Assembly (NCBI GenBank): GCA_021200395.1
Contig: JAJQGQ010000216.1
Location: 1-11,809 of the forward strand
Direction of reading: 5' to 3'
Source of the DNA: Erysipelotrichaceae bacterium
GTDB taxonomy: Bacteria; Bacillota_I; Bacilli_A; Erysipelotrichales; Coprobacillaceae
DNA length: 11,809 nucleotides
Positions 5,527-11,809 of the stretch are shown one piece after another; positions within the stretch are counted from its first letter, which is position 1; each line of letters opens with the position of its first letter. The notes under the pieces are model-generated. The model ran no database searches and was not told where the DNA came from. It saw only the letters and a program-made list of their open reading frames with translations. Position numbers and translations under genes: made by a program.

Positions 5527-6952
5527 CCTTTAAAGCCCATGTTTTGACTTCTGTAATTTTGACTTTTACGATTTGACCTATATGATCATTATTCCCTTTA
5601 AAATTAACGAGTTTTTGATGTTTCGTATAACCTGTAAGCATAGTATCATCTCTTTTAGAAGTACCTTCTACTAAGACTTCAACGATTTGATCTTGATAAA
5701 TAAGATTATTTTGATAAGCTTTTTCAGTTACTAAGTCATTTAATCTATAGAGTCTTTGTTCCTTTGTATGTTTGTCAATATCATCTTTCATTTTAGCAGC
5801 TGGTGTTCCATCTCTAGGAGAATAGATAAATGTATAAGCTAAATCATAACTACAATGTTCATATAAACTCATTGTATCTTCAAATTGTTCATCTGTTTCA
5901 CCAGGAAATCCAACAATAATATCTGTTGTAATGGTACAATCAGGTATTCTAACTTTAATTTTATCAAATAATGTTAAATAATCTTCTCTCGTATATCGTC
6001 TACCCATTTTCTTTAGTATTTCAGTATTTCCAGATTGCACAGGTAAATGAATAGCTGGCATGATATTATCATGCGTAGCAATAGCTTCAATCATATCATC
6101 ACTAAATTCCCAAGGATGAGAAGTTGTAAAACGAATACGATCAATACCTGTTAAAGATACATCATGAAGTAAGGATGCAAAATTATAATCATCATAAATA
6201 TCATGACCATAAGAATTAACATTTTGACCTAGTAAAGTAATTTCTTTATAGCCTTGTTGAACTAATTCATTGACTTCCTCTAATATTTCTTCTTTTAGTC
6301 TTGATCTTTCTTTTCCTCTAGTATAAGGAACAATACAATAAGTACAGAACTTATCGCATCCATACATAATATTAACCCATGCTTTATAACGATGTGCTCT
6401 ATGACTTGGTAAGTTTTCTATAACATCGCCTTCTTTTGACCAAACTTCTAAAACCATTTCTTTTTCTAGCATAGCTTGTTTCAATAAAACAGGTAATCGA
6501 TGAATATTATGCGTACCAAAAATTAAATCGATTTGTGGATATTTCTCTAATATCTTTTTGACCACAACTTCTTCTTGTGTCATACATCCACAAACACCAA
6601 AAATTAAATCAGGGTGTGTACGTTTAAGGTTCTTTAAATAACCAATCTTACCAAAAACCTTCTCTTCTGCATTTTCTCTAATTGCACAAGTATTTAATAA
6701 TACCACTTGAGCTTCTTTTATATCTGTTGCTTCCTCATACCCCATGCTCTCTAAAATACCTGCTAAAGTTTCACTATCTCTTTCATTAGCTTGGCAACCA
6801 TAGGTTTGGATATAGTATTTTTGACCCTTTCCTATACCTACCATATCTGCTGGTATTTCATAAGCATCATCAATATGATGAATATCATCTTTTCCTCTAT
6901 GTCTAGCCTCTTTTAAAGAAGGCGCTTTAAAATATTCACTATAATCTTTCAT
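5510..6952 (-). CDS. miaB: tRNA-2-methylthio-N6-dimethylallyladenosine synthase MiaB
   Basis: This radical SAM methylthiotransferase adds the 2-methylthio group to i6A37 of tRNAs reading UNN codons, using two 4Fe-4S clusters. The 480-residue protein has the three-domain build. The N-terminal MTTase domain has Cys53 (YGCQANERDSE), Cys89 (NTCAIRENAEEK) and Cys123 (GCM). The radical SAM domain has Cys199, Cys203 and Cys206 (CDKFCTYCIVPYTRG). A C-terminal TRAM domain follows (about 410-475). Length and the roughly 40-residue N-terminal extension match YmcB/MiaB of Firmicutes. The ATG at 6952 follows GGTGA. A promoter lies immediately upstream and the ricA-like gene overlaps the 3' end, so the two form an operon. 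Confidence 0.97.
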   Translation of the reverse strand: MKDYSEYFKAPSLKEARHRGKDDIHHIDDAYEIPADMVGIGKGQKYYIQTYGCQANERDSETLAGILESMGYEEATDIKEAQVVLLNTCAIRENAEEKVFGKIGYLKNLKRTHPDLIFGVCGCMTQEEVVVKKILEKYPQIDLIFGTHNIHRLPVLLKQAMLEKEMVLEVWSKEGDVIENLPSHRAHRYKAWVNIMYGCDKFCTYCIVPYTRGKERSRLKEEILEEVNELVQQGYKEITLLGQNVNSYGHDIYDDYNFASLLHDVSLTGIDRIRFTTSHPWEFSDDMIEAIATHDNIMPAIHLPVQSGNTEILKKMGRRYTREDYLTLFDKIKVRIPDCTITTDIIVGFPGETDEQFEDTMSLYEHCSYDLAYTFIYSPRDGTPAAKMKDDIDKHTKEQRLYRLNDLVTEKAYQNNLIYQDQIVEVLVEGTSKRDDTMLTGYTKHQKLVNFKGNNDHIGQIVKVKITEVKTWALKGEEVE

Positions 6953-6973
6953 TCTTTCACCACTTTCCCACCT

Positions 6974-6982
6974 ATTATATCA
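6974..6982 (-). promoter_or_regulatory. Extended -10 promoter of miaB-ricA
   Basis: The minus strand reads TGATATAAT, a perfect extended -10 element ending 21 bases before the miaB start codon. It follows the terminator of the preceding gene. The -35 region is AT-rich and poor, which extended -10 promoters tolerate. Confidence 0.65.
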
Positions 6983-6999
6983 AAAGATAAATATTTATA

Positions 7000-7030
7000 A
7001 AGAAAAAAATAAGGACAAAGTCCTTATTTT
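7000..7030 (-). terminator. Terminator of the 81-residue unknown gene
   Basis: A perfect 11-bp stem (7006-7016 with 7020-7030) with a 3-base loop is followed by TTTTTTTC on the minus strand. It lies just after the stop codon at 7038-7040. Confidence 0.88.
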
Positions 7031-7037
7031 AATATTT

Positions 7038-7283
7038 TTATCCAAAGAATCCGTCAGGTTGGATTGAGAAGTATAAATATGATCCTTCTTTAGTCTTTTT
7101 GAATAAACCTTTGCAGTAATTAGCTGCATCTTCAGGAGACATTTCAGTTTCGCATTCAACTTCTGCTTTAATTCCTTTTTTACCGATGAATTTGCATTTA
7201 ACCTTATCATCTTCATATCCATCGAAATAGTCAATTAATTTTTGAACCTGTGCTGTTTGCATTAATAATTTACATTTAGCCAT
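7038..7283 (-). CDS. Small protein of unknown function (81 aa)
   Basis: I do not recognise this 81-residue protein. It has its own AGGAGG ribosome site before the ATG at 7283, a likely -10 box and a strong terminator, so it is a genuine expressed gene. The pattern of predicted strands and helices (strand at CKLLM, helix TAQVQKLIDYF, two strands around KVKCKFIG and IKAEVEC, helix SPEDAANYCKGLF, strand SYLYFSI) suggests a small alpha/beta, perhaps ferredoxin-like, fold. Cysteines fall at about residues 4, 30, 44 and 57 without a CxxC metal motif. There is no signal peptide or membrane segment. It sits between spoVS and miaB, where Bacillus subtilis has tdh-kbl. A role in RNA metabolism is only suggested by its neighbours. 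Confidence 0.8.
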   Translation of the reverse strand: MAKCKLLMQTAQVQKLIDYFDGYEDDKVKCKFIGKKGIKAEVECETEMSPEDAANYCKGLFKKTKEGSYLYFSIQPDGFFG

Positions 7284-7312
7284 TTTTAAATTTCCTCCTT
7301 TTAGCTACTTCT

Positions 7313-7318
7313 ATTATA
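7313..7318 (-). promoter_or_regulatory. Possible -10 box for the 81-residue gene
   Basis: TATAAT on the minus strand, 30 bases before the ATG. No clear -35 is seen at 16-18 bases, so the gene may also depend on readthrough from spoVS, after which no terminator was found. Confidence 0.4.
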
Positions 7319-7335
7319 CTCATTTTTCAAGAAAA

Positions 7336-7608
7336 TTAAAAGAGTTTTTCATGCATTTCTACATTTAATCTTAGTGAAGTAATTGTTTGATGATCAATAG
7401 TTAAATCATAGAATGATGGAACACAATATATTTCTTGACCACCAGGAGCCATATACCCTCTGGCAATGGCGATAGCTTTCATTGCTTGATTTAAAGATGC
7501 TGCACCAATAACTTGAATCGTCACTTGGGGATGTTCTCTTAAAAGACATGTTAAAGCTCCAGCCACTTTACTTGGAATAGACGAAGAAGATACTTTCATA
7601 GTTTCCAT
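7336..7608 (-). CDS. spoVS: Stage V sporulation protein S
   Basis: The 90-residue protein matches SpoVS along its full length. It shows the conserved text METMKVSSSSIPSKVAGAL, VIGAASLNQAMKAIAIARG and APGGQEIYCVPSF, and has an Alba-like fold in known structures. In Bacillus subtilis SpoVS affects progression of sporulation and septation; a nucleic-acid-binding role is suspected for the family. The ATG at 7608 is preceded by GGAGG. The gene follows ymdB by 43 bases with no terminator, in the conserved rny-ymdB-spoVS order. A 9-bp hairpin without a T-tract sits directly against its ribosome site. Presence of spoVS suits, but does not prove, a spore former. Confidence 0.95.
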   Translation of the reverse strand: METMKVSSSSIPSKVAGALTCLLREHPQVTIQVIGAASLNQAMKAIAIARGYMAPGGQEIYCVPSFYDLTIDHQTITSLRLNVEMHEKLF

Positions 7609-7621
7609 TATTTAATTCCTC

Positions 7622-7642
7622 CTTATCATACTATATGATAAG
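7622..7642 (-). promoter_or_regulatory. Hairpin abutting spoVS ribosome site
   Basis: CTTATCATA and TATGATAAG form a perfect 9-bp stem with a 3-base loop. On the minus strand its last base is the first G of the GGAGG of spoVS. There is no T-run after it, so it is not a terminator. It may tune spoVS translation or protect or process the mRNA (inference). Confidence 0.45.
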
Positions 7643-7651
7643 AGTTTATTT

Positions 7652-8437
7652 TTATGCCTCAAAAGGATGAGCTGGATCAATTAGGATACGTTTTATAGAA
7701 ACACATTGATTATTATTGAAAGAAAGCAAAGTAGCACATAATTGCCCTTCACCATCTGCTACACTAAAAGGTGTCATTAAACCTGTTTGATAACGTTGAA
7801 TAATACTTTCTTTACGACAGCCAATCACGCTTTCATAAGGACCCGTCATACCTACATCACATTGAAAAGCTGTCCCTTGTGCTAATATTTTTTCATCTGC
7901 TGTCGCAACATGAGTATGTGTTCCTAATACTGCAGAAACTTTACCATCTAAATAATATCCCAAAGCGATCTTTTCACTTGTGGCTTCCCCGTGGAAATCT
8001 ACAATATGGATATCACTATCATCTTTCGCTAATATTTCATCAATAGCTTCAAAAGGATTTTGTGATTTACCATCCATAAATGTTAATCCTAATAAATTAG
8101 TAACTCTTATTTTCTTTCCTTTAATTTCAATAACTCGAGAACCGACACCAGGTAAAGCTTTAGGTTGATTATATGGAACAATTAAACGATCAGCTTCATC
8201 AATATAATCTAATAATTCTTTTTTAGAAAAAGTATGATTTCCCATAGTCATTAAAGAAATACCTTGAAATAAAAAGAAATCATAATGTTTTCTAATCAGC
8301 CCTTTTCCATGCGTAGCATTTTCAACATTTGCTATAACCATATCAATATGATATTTATTCTTTAATTTTGGTAAATATTCTTCTATCATATTTCTACCAA
8401 TATTACCAAAAACATCACCAATAAATAGTATATTCAT
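7652..8437 (-). CDS. ymdB: YmdB-family metallophosphodiesterase
   Basis: This 261-residue protein belongs to the TIGR00282/YmdB family of calcineurin-like metallophosphoesterases, which hydrolyse 2',3'-cyclic nucleotides in Bacillus and influence biofilm and motility gene expression. Metal and active-site residues are visible: Asp8 (GDVFG), Glu39-Asn40 (VENATHGKG), Asn67-His68 (GNHTF), His149 (FHGE) and His174 and His176 (GTHTHV). It has the family's usual length and no signal peptide. The ATG at 8437 has GGAGG upstream. It lies 38 bases after rny, but an intrinsic terminator fills that gap and leaves no room for an ordinary promoter. Its expression probably depends on readthrough or on a promoter inside rny. 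Confidence 0.96.
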   Translation of the reverse strand: MNILFIGDVFGNIGRNMIEEYLPKLKNKYHIDMVIANVENATHGKGLIRKHYDFFLFQGISLMTMGNHTFSKKELLDYIDEADRLIVPYNQPKALPGVGSRVIEIKGKKIRVTNLLGLTFMDGKSQNPFEAIDEILAKDDSDIHIVDFHGEATSEKIALGYYLDGKVSAVLGTHTHVATADEKILAQGTAFQCDVGMTGPYESVIGCRKESIIQRYQTGLMTPFSVADGEGQLCATLLSFNNNQCVSIKRILIDPAHPFEA

Positions 8438-8450
8438 AACTCCTCCTTTT

Positions 8451-8477
8451 AAAAAAAGATAGGTTTAACCTATCTTT
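8451..8477 (-). terminator. Intrinsic terminator between rny and ymdB
   Basis: AAAGATAGGT (8455-8464) pairs with ACCTATCTTT (8468-8477) around a 3-base loop, and seven T residues follow on the minus strand. It overlaps the rny stop codon (8476-8478) and ends just before the ribosome site of ymdB. Confidence 0.85.
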
Positions 8478-10023
8478 ATTTAGCAATTTCATTAGCACGA
8501 ATTTCACGAATCACAGTCACTTTAATATGCCCTGGATAAGTTAATTCGTTTTCAATCTTATCTTTGATATCTCTAGCCAATTTATGACTTGCAATATCAT
8601 CAACTTTGTCTGGTTTTACAATAACACGAATTTCACGGCCTGCTTGAATAGCATAAACCTTATCAACACCATCAAAACCTTTAGATATTTCTTCAAGTTT
8701 TTCTAATCTTTGAATGTAATTCTCAATTGTTTCACTTCGACTACCTGGTCTAGCAGCAGATAATGTATCAGCAGCTGCAACTAAAACAGATATAATGCTT
8801 GTTGGTTGCACATCACCATGATGTGATTCAATAGCATTTACGACTGTTGCATTTTCACCATATTTTTTCGCAAATTTTGCGCCTAATTCAACGTGACTTC
8901 CTTCCATTTCATGATCAACAGCTTTACCAATATCATGTAGTAATCCCGCACGACGAGCTAATTGTTGGTTTAATCCTAACTCAGCTGCCATCATTCCAGC
9001 AAAATGAGCCACTTCTTTAGAATGCTGCAAAGCATTCTGTCCATAGCTGGTACGATATTTCAATTTACCAATCATGGTAATCAATTCTTTATTCATTCTT
9101 GAAATACCTAATTCAAAAATAGCATCTTCTCCAGTTTTAAAAATTGTTTCATTTAATTCTTTCTTTGTACGACTAACAACATCTTCAATACGGCCTGGTT
9201 GAATTCTTCCATCTCTAATCAATGTTTCTAACGATAATCTAGCTACTTCTCTTCTAATCGGATCAAAGCACGAAATCGTAATTGCTTCAGGTGTATCATC
9301 AATAATCAGTTCTACTCCTGTAGCATTTTCAATAGCTTTAATATTACGTCCTTCTCTACCAATAATTCTACCTTTCATTTCTTCACTTGGTAAAGCCACT
9401 ACATTAACAGTTCTTTCAATAGTTTCTTCCTGTGAATAACGATTAATAGCTTCAGCAATAATATCTTTTGCAATCATTGAAGCTTTTGCTTTTGCTTCTT
9501 CTTCCTGCTCCTTAATATAAGCTGTCATTTCTTTAGAAATTTTTTGTTCAACTTGTTTAAATAATTCTTGTTTTGCTTCGTTAGCACTCATTGCTGCAAT
9601 CTTTTCTAATTCACCAATTTGTGAATCAATCTTTTCTTTGAGCTGTGCCTCCAATTTACCTAGTTCTTTACTCTTCTTATCTAATTGCTTTGTTTTATCC
9701 TCCAAAACATTTTCTTTTCCTTGTAAAGCAATGTCTCTACGATCAATGTTTTGTTCTCTTTGCAATAGCTTGTTTTCCATCTTAGTAACTTCTAAGCGTT
9801 GTTCCTTGATTTCTTTTTCGGCATCAAGCTTATATTCATAAGCTTGAGTTTTCGCATCAAGAATCGCTTCTTTTACTATATTGTCAGCTTTGGCATTAGC
9901 CTCTTCAATAATTTTTGAAGCATCTCCGTTAGCTTTAGAGATTTTTAACTTCGTTAAAATAAAGTAGATTAAAATACCAAAAGCGACGGCTAGAACATAG
10001 GTTAAAATAGTGAATGGTGTCAT
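8476..10023 (-). CDS. rny: Ribonuclease Y
   Basis: The membrane-anchored endoribonuclease that starts bulk mRNA decay in many Firmicutes. The 515-residue protein shows all parts in order: an N-terminal membrane helix (about 4-25), a long charged coiled coil (about 30-195), a KH domain with the GxxG loop in GRIIGREGRNIK (218-229), and an HD domain with His363-Asp364 in LLHDIGKAVDHE, then HHGD (401-404). Length matches the roughly 520-residue Bacillus enzyme. The ATG at 10023 has AGGAGG upstream. It has a strong promoter with a palindrome over the start point, and a terminator after it. The RicA-like protein encoded downstream is the expected specificity partner. Confidence 0.98.
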   Translation of the reverse strand: MTPFTILTYVLAVAFGILIYFILTKLKISKANGDASKIIEEANAKADNIVKEAILDAKTQAYEYKLDAEKEIKEQRLEVTKMENKLLQREQNIDRRDIALQGKENVLEDKTKQLDKKSKELGKLEAQLKEKIDSQIGELEKIAAMSANEAKQELFKQVEQKISKEMTAYIKEQEEEAKAKASMIAKDIIAEAINRYSQEETIERTVNVVALPSEEMKGRIIGREGRNIKAIENATGVELIIDDTPEAITISCFDPIRREVARLSLETLIRDGRIQPGRIEDVVSRTKKELNETIFKTGEDAIFELGISRMNKELITMIGKLKYRTSYGQNALQHSKEVAHFAGMMAAELGLNQQLARRAGLLHDIGKAVDHEMEGSHVELGAKFAKKYGENATVVNAIESHHGDVQPTSIISVLVAAADTLSAARPGSRSETIENYIQRLEKLEEISKGFDGVDKVYAIQAGREIRVIVKPDKVDDIASHKLARDIKDKIENELTYPGHIKVTVIREIRANEIAK

Positions 10024-10067
10024 ATTATTCCTCCTATAATTCCTATGATATCATTTAAACCGTGCAA

Positions 10068-10083
10068 ATACGCACATGCGTAT
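10068..10083. promoter_or_regulatory. Palindrome over the rny start point
   Basis: ATACGCA and TGCGTAT form a perfect 7-base inverted repeat around two bases. It overlaps the -10 box by two bases and covers the expected start near 10075. Because transcription would begin inside it, a DNA operator is more likely than an RNA hairpin. The binding protein is unknown. Confidence 0.5.
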
Positions 10084-10110
10084 TATATCTCATTTTTTAT
10101 AAAATGACAA
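10082..10110 (-). promoter_or_regulatory. Sigma-A promoter of rny
   Basis: On the minus strand TTGTCA (10105-10110), a 17-base spacer and TATAAT (10082-10087). The leader to the rny ATG is about 50 bases. Confidence 0.85.
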
Positions 10111-10124
10111 TAAAATATGAACAA

Positions 10125-11117
10125 TCAAAGAAAAATTCTAATTTTATTTTTCTCATGGATAAACGTATGTTTATCAGGAAATATAAGATAAATAAGTCTG
10201 ATGAAATATTTATATATCAAAATGACAAAAAACGTCGTTATAACATTAAAAAATGTATGCATGTAAGCAACTTGTAAAACAGGATTAACGATAATAGTTT
10301 TAAAATATACCAATAGTAATGTATAGTTACATAACATATAAAATAGAATTGTACCAATACCATTTATCAACAAATGAAACAACGCCAATCTTTTCGCATC
10401 ACGACTACTAACGATTGATGCTAATATACCAGTCATACAACTACCCATATTAAAACCAAAAATCAAATAAACAGTACTTGAAAAAGGAATCAAAGATTCA
10501 ACAACTAATGATTGTAAAATACCAATCGATGCACTAGAACTTTGAATAATAGAAGTTAAAATAAAACCATATATAATCATGACCATAGGATGATTGACTT
10601 TTAAAAACATATCAATATGAATACTACTCAGTCCTAATTGTAAAATTTCCAAACCAATAAATAGCAACCCCAAACCTATAATAACTTCACCGATTGTTTG
10701 CAACTTAGTCCATAAAAGAATAATTCCTATGATAGCTAATATTGGTGCCAATTGACTCATATCTAAAGACATTATATGTCCTGTTATTGTTGTCCCAATA
10801 TTAGCTCCCATTAATAACCATATAGCACTTTCTAATGATATAAGATGACTATTAAGACAACTCATAAGCATAATTGTCATAGCTGAAGAACTTTGCATCA
10901 TAGCTGTCAATATCATACCGATCATCAGCGAAACATATTTATGTTTCGTAAAACTCATCAAAACATGTTTCATATAATCATTCATACATATTTCTAATGA
11001 TTGACTCATCAGATGCATCCCATATAAGAATAAAGATAATCCTGATAATATGCTCAATATAATCACCTGTTTTATCTTATGAATGTTGATTAAAAACAAT
11101 GCTCTTGACTTTATCAT
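10125..11117 (-). CDS. Na/Pi-cotransporter family membrane protein
   Basis: This integral membrane protein of up to 330 residues carries the two inverted QSSSA repeats that mark sodium-phosphate cotransporters of the NptA/YjbB type: MMQSSSAMTIMLM and IIQSSSASIGILQ, followed by GANIGTTITG and GFNMGSCMTGI. Family members move phosphate with sodium, some outward. About eight hydrophobic helices are visible. It has only the membrane core; the C-terminal PhoU-like domain of the longer (about 550-residue) relatives is absent. The start is uncertain. The ATG at 11117 overlaps the upstream gene by 41 bases and has a weak AAGG. A TTG at 11057 has AGGTGAT just before it, removes the overlap and gives the usual family N-terminus (ILSGLSLFLYGM). 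The substrate is inferred from family only. Confidence 0.88.
   Translation of the reverse strand: MIKSRALFLINIHKIKQVIILSILSGLSLFLYGMHLMSQSLEICMNDYMKHVLMSFTKHKYVSLMIGMILTAMMQSSSAMTIMLMSCLNSHLISLESAIWLLMGANIGTTITGHIMSLDMSQLAPILAIIGIILLWTKLQTIGEVIIGLGLLFIGLEILQLGLSSIHIDMFLKVNHPMVMIIYGFILTSIIQSSSASIGILQSLVVESLIPFSSTVYLIFGFNMGSCMTGILASIVSSRDAKRLALFHLLINGIGTILFYMLCNYTLLLVYFKTIIVNPVLQVAYMHTFFNVITTFFVILIYKYFIRLIYLIFPDKHTFIHEKNKIRIFL
10129..10153 (-). terminator. Weak possible terminator after Na/Pi gene
   Basis: AGAAAAAT and ATTTTTCT pair over 8 bp with a 9-base loop, and the T-rich end runs to TTTTTCTTTG on the minus strand. The stem is almost all A/T and lies inside the end of the gene, so it is weak. 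Confidence 0.3.
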
Positions 11118-11809
11118 GAAGCCTTAATTGTTGACACAAATCATATATAATCATCACATATGATAAAAACAAAGGAGAAAAGACCATTCCAATAATACCA
11201 CATAAATCCCCAAAAAAAGATAATGCAATAAATAAAGTAATAGGATGAATATGAATATATTTAGAAAATAAATAGGGTTGAAGATAAGATGATTCTAAAT
11301 ATTGTAAAACAATAATAGCGATTAAAGAGGCATAACCCAAATTCATATCAATAAAGTATTCATATATAATGATAGGTATTCCACCAATATATGGCCCAAT
11401 GTAAGGAATGAGATTGGTAAGTGCTAAAAAGAAAGCAATCATATAAAACATTTCATGATCAATAAAATAAAAAGGCATAAGACATAATATATAAAAGCAT
11501 ATAAAATCTAAGAAAATAGATTTCATAAAACGATAAGTTACTAGTTTTATTCTTTTTAATGCTTGCATATAAAGCCCTTGTTTGGAAAAAGAAATATGAT
11601 AAATAAGGTTATCAATAAGATGCATATTATCATAGGATAAATAAAAAGATATTCCTAAAGATAGAGCAATATTACTTATCCAATAAATAATGGATTGACT
11701 CATATCACTAATTATATTCATTAGATAATCTACTAATTGATATTTTTCTAAGAAATTATAGATACTTTTAATAATAGGATGAATATCATTATAGTGAGAT
11801 GAAAATATT
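11077..11809 (-). CDS. AI-2E family transporter (5' end cut by window)
   Basis: The C-terminal 243 or so residues of an AI-2E/PerM family membrane protein. The frame stays open to the right edge, so the ATG at 11721 is internal and the real start is outside the window. The diagnostic stretch is LTNLIPYIGPYIGGIP, followed by QPYLFSKYIHIHPITLFIALSFFGDLCGIIGMVFSPLF, both typical of the family's last membrane segments. Members include the proposed autoinducer-2 exporter TqsA and several sodium/proton antiporters, so the substrate cannot be stated. Its end overlaps the Na/Pi gene by 41 bases if that gene starts at 11117, or leaves a 19-base gap if it starts at the TTG at 11057. The two are probably cotranscribed. 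Confidence 0.88.
   Translation of the reverse strand, partial: IFSSHYNDIHPIIKSIYNFLEKYQLVDYLMNIISDMSQSIIYWISNIALSLGISFYLSYDNMHLIDNLIYHISFSKQGLYMQALKRIKLVTYRFMKSIFLDFICFYILCLMPFYFIDHEMFYMIAFFLALTNLIPYIGPYIGGIPIIIYEYFIDMNLGYASLIAIIVLQYLESSYLQPYLFSKYIHIHPITLFIALSFFGDLCGIIGMVFSPLFLSYVMIIYDLCQQLRLHDKVKSIVFNQHS

Noticed and set aside
6995..7234. Minus-strand open frame of 79 codons
   Set aside because: It lies out of frame within the 81-residue gene and runs through that gene's terminator, with no ribosome site; the other frame has AGGAGG and a coherent protein.
7980..8168. Plus-strand open frame antisense to ymdB
   Set aside because: Shadow of ymdB, with no start signal.
9638..9841. Plus-strand open frame antisense to rny
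   Set aside because: Ser/Leu/Cys-rich shadow of the coiled-coil region of RNase Y.
10062..10277. Plus-strand open frame of 71 codons
   Set aside because: It runs antisense over the rny promoter and the end of the Na/Pi gene. Its Lys/Asn/Ile-rich product reflects AT-rich DNA, and no ribosome site is seen.

Overview
The window is AT-rich, gene-dense DNA with every protein gene on the minus strand, strong GGAGG-type ribosome sites, TGA used as stop, and short gaps holding intrinsic terminators and sigma-A-type promoters. RNase Y, YmdB, SpoVS, a MiaB/RicA pair and Lac/Cel-type PTS IIB proteins point to a low-GC Firmicute (Bacillota). The small size and style of the genes suggest an Erysipelotrichia/Coprobacillaceae-like gut organism, but that placement is inference. 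No tRNA, rRNA, CRISPR array or insertion sequence was seen, and no gene-free stretch exceeds about 170 bases.

In order of transcription (right to left): (1) 11809-10125, the 3' part of an AI-2E-family membrane protein, truncated by the window edge, and a short Na/Pi-cotransporter-like protein. (2) 10110-7336, rny (RNase Y) with a strong promoter carrying a palindrome at its start point, then ymdB and spoVS. An intrinsic terminator sits between rny and ymdB. (3) An 81-residue protein of unknown function with its own terminator. (4) miaB overlapping a RicA/YmcA-like gene. Blocks 2 to 4 follow the Bacillus order rny-ymdB-spoVS-...-miaB-ricA, with the small unknown gene where Bacillus subtilis has tdh-kbl. 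(5) guaB, a monocistronic IMP dehydrogenase that resembles the Tritrichomonas foetus enzyme more than typical Bacillus GuaB. (6) An Rrf2-family regulator, followed by a three-gene operon: zinc macrodomain ADP-ribosyl hydrolase, SirTM-type sirtuin (protein ADP-ribosyl transferase) and a SnoaL/NTF2-like protein. (7) Two tandem, about 79% identical orphan PTS IIB genes, each with a similar promoter leader.

The most interesting part is 1010-3590. It looks like a self-contained reversible ADP-ribosylation module. The Rrf2 gene and the macrodomain operon have near-identical promoters (TTGACA, 17 bases, TATAAT or TATATT). Each -35 box lies inside a 21-base palindrome TTGTAA-N9-TTACAA, and a third copy covers the operon start point. 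The operon ends in a clear terminator without the GcvH-like carrier and lipoate ligase genes that accompany SirTM in staphylococci and streptococci. A SnoaL-like gene, start-stop coupled to the sirtuin, occupies that place.

The RNA-metabolism block also reads as a functional unit: RNase Y, the YmdB phosphodiesterase, and a RicA-like protein whose Bacillus counterpart directs RNase Y cleavage. Several terminators overlap the stop codon of the gene they end.
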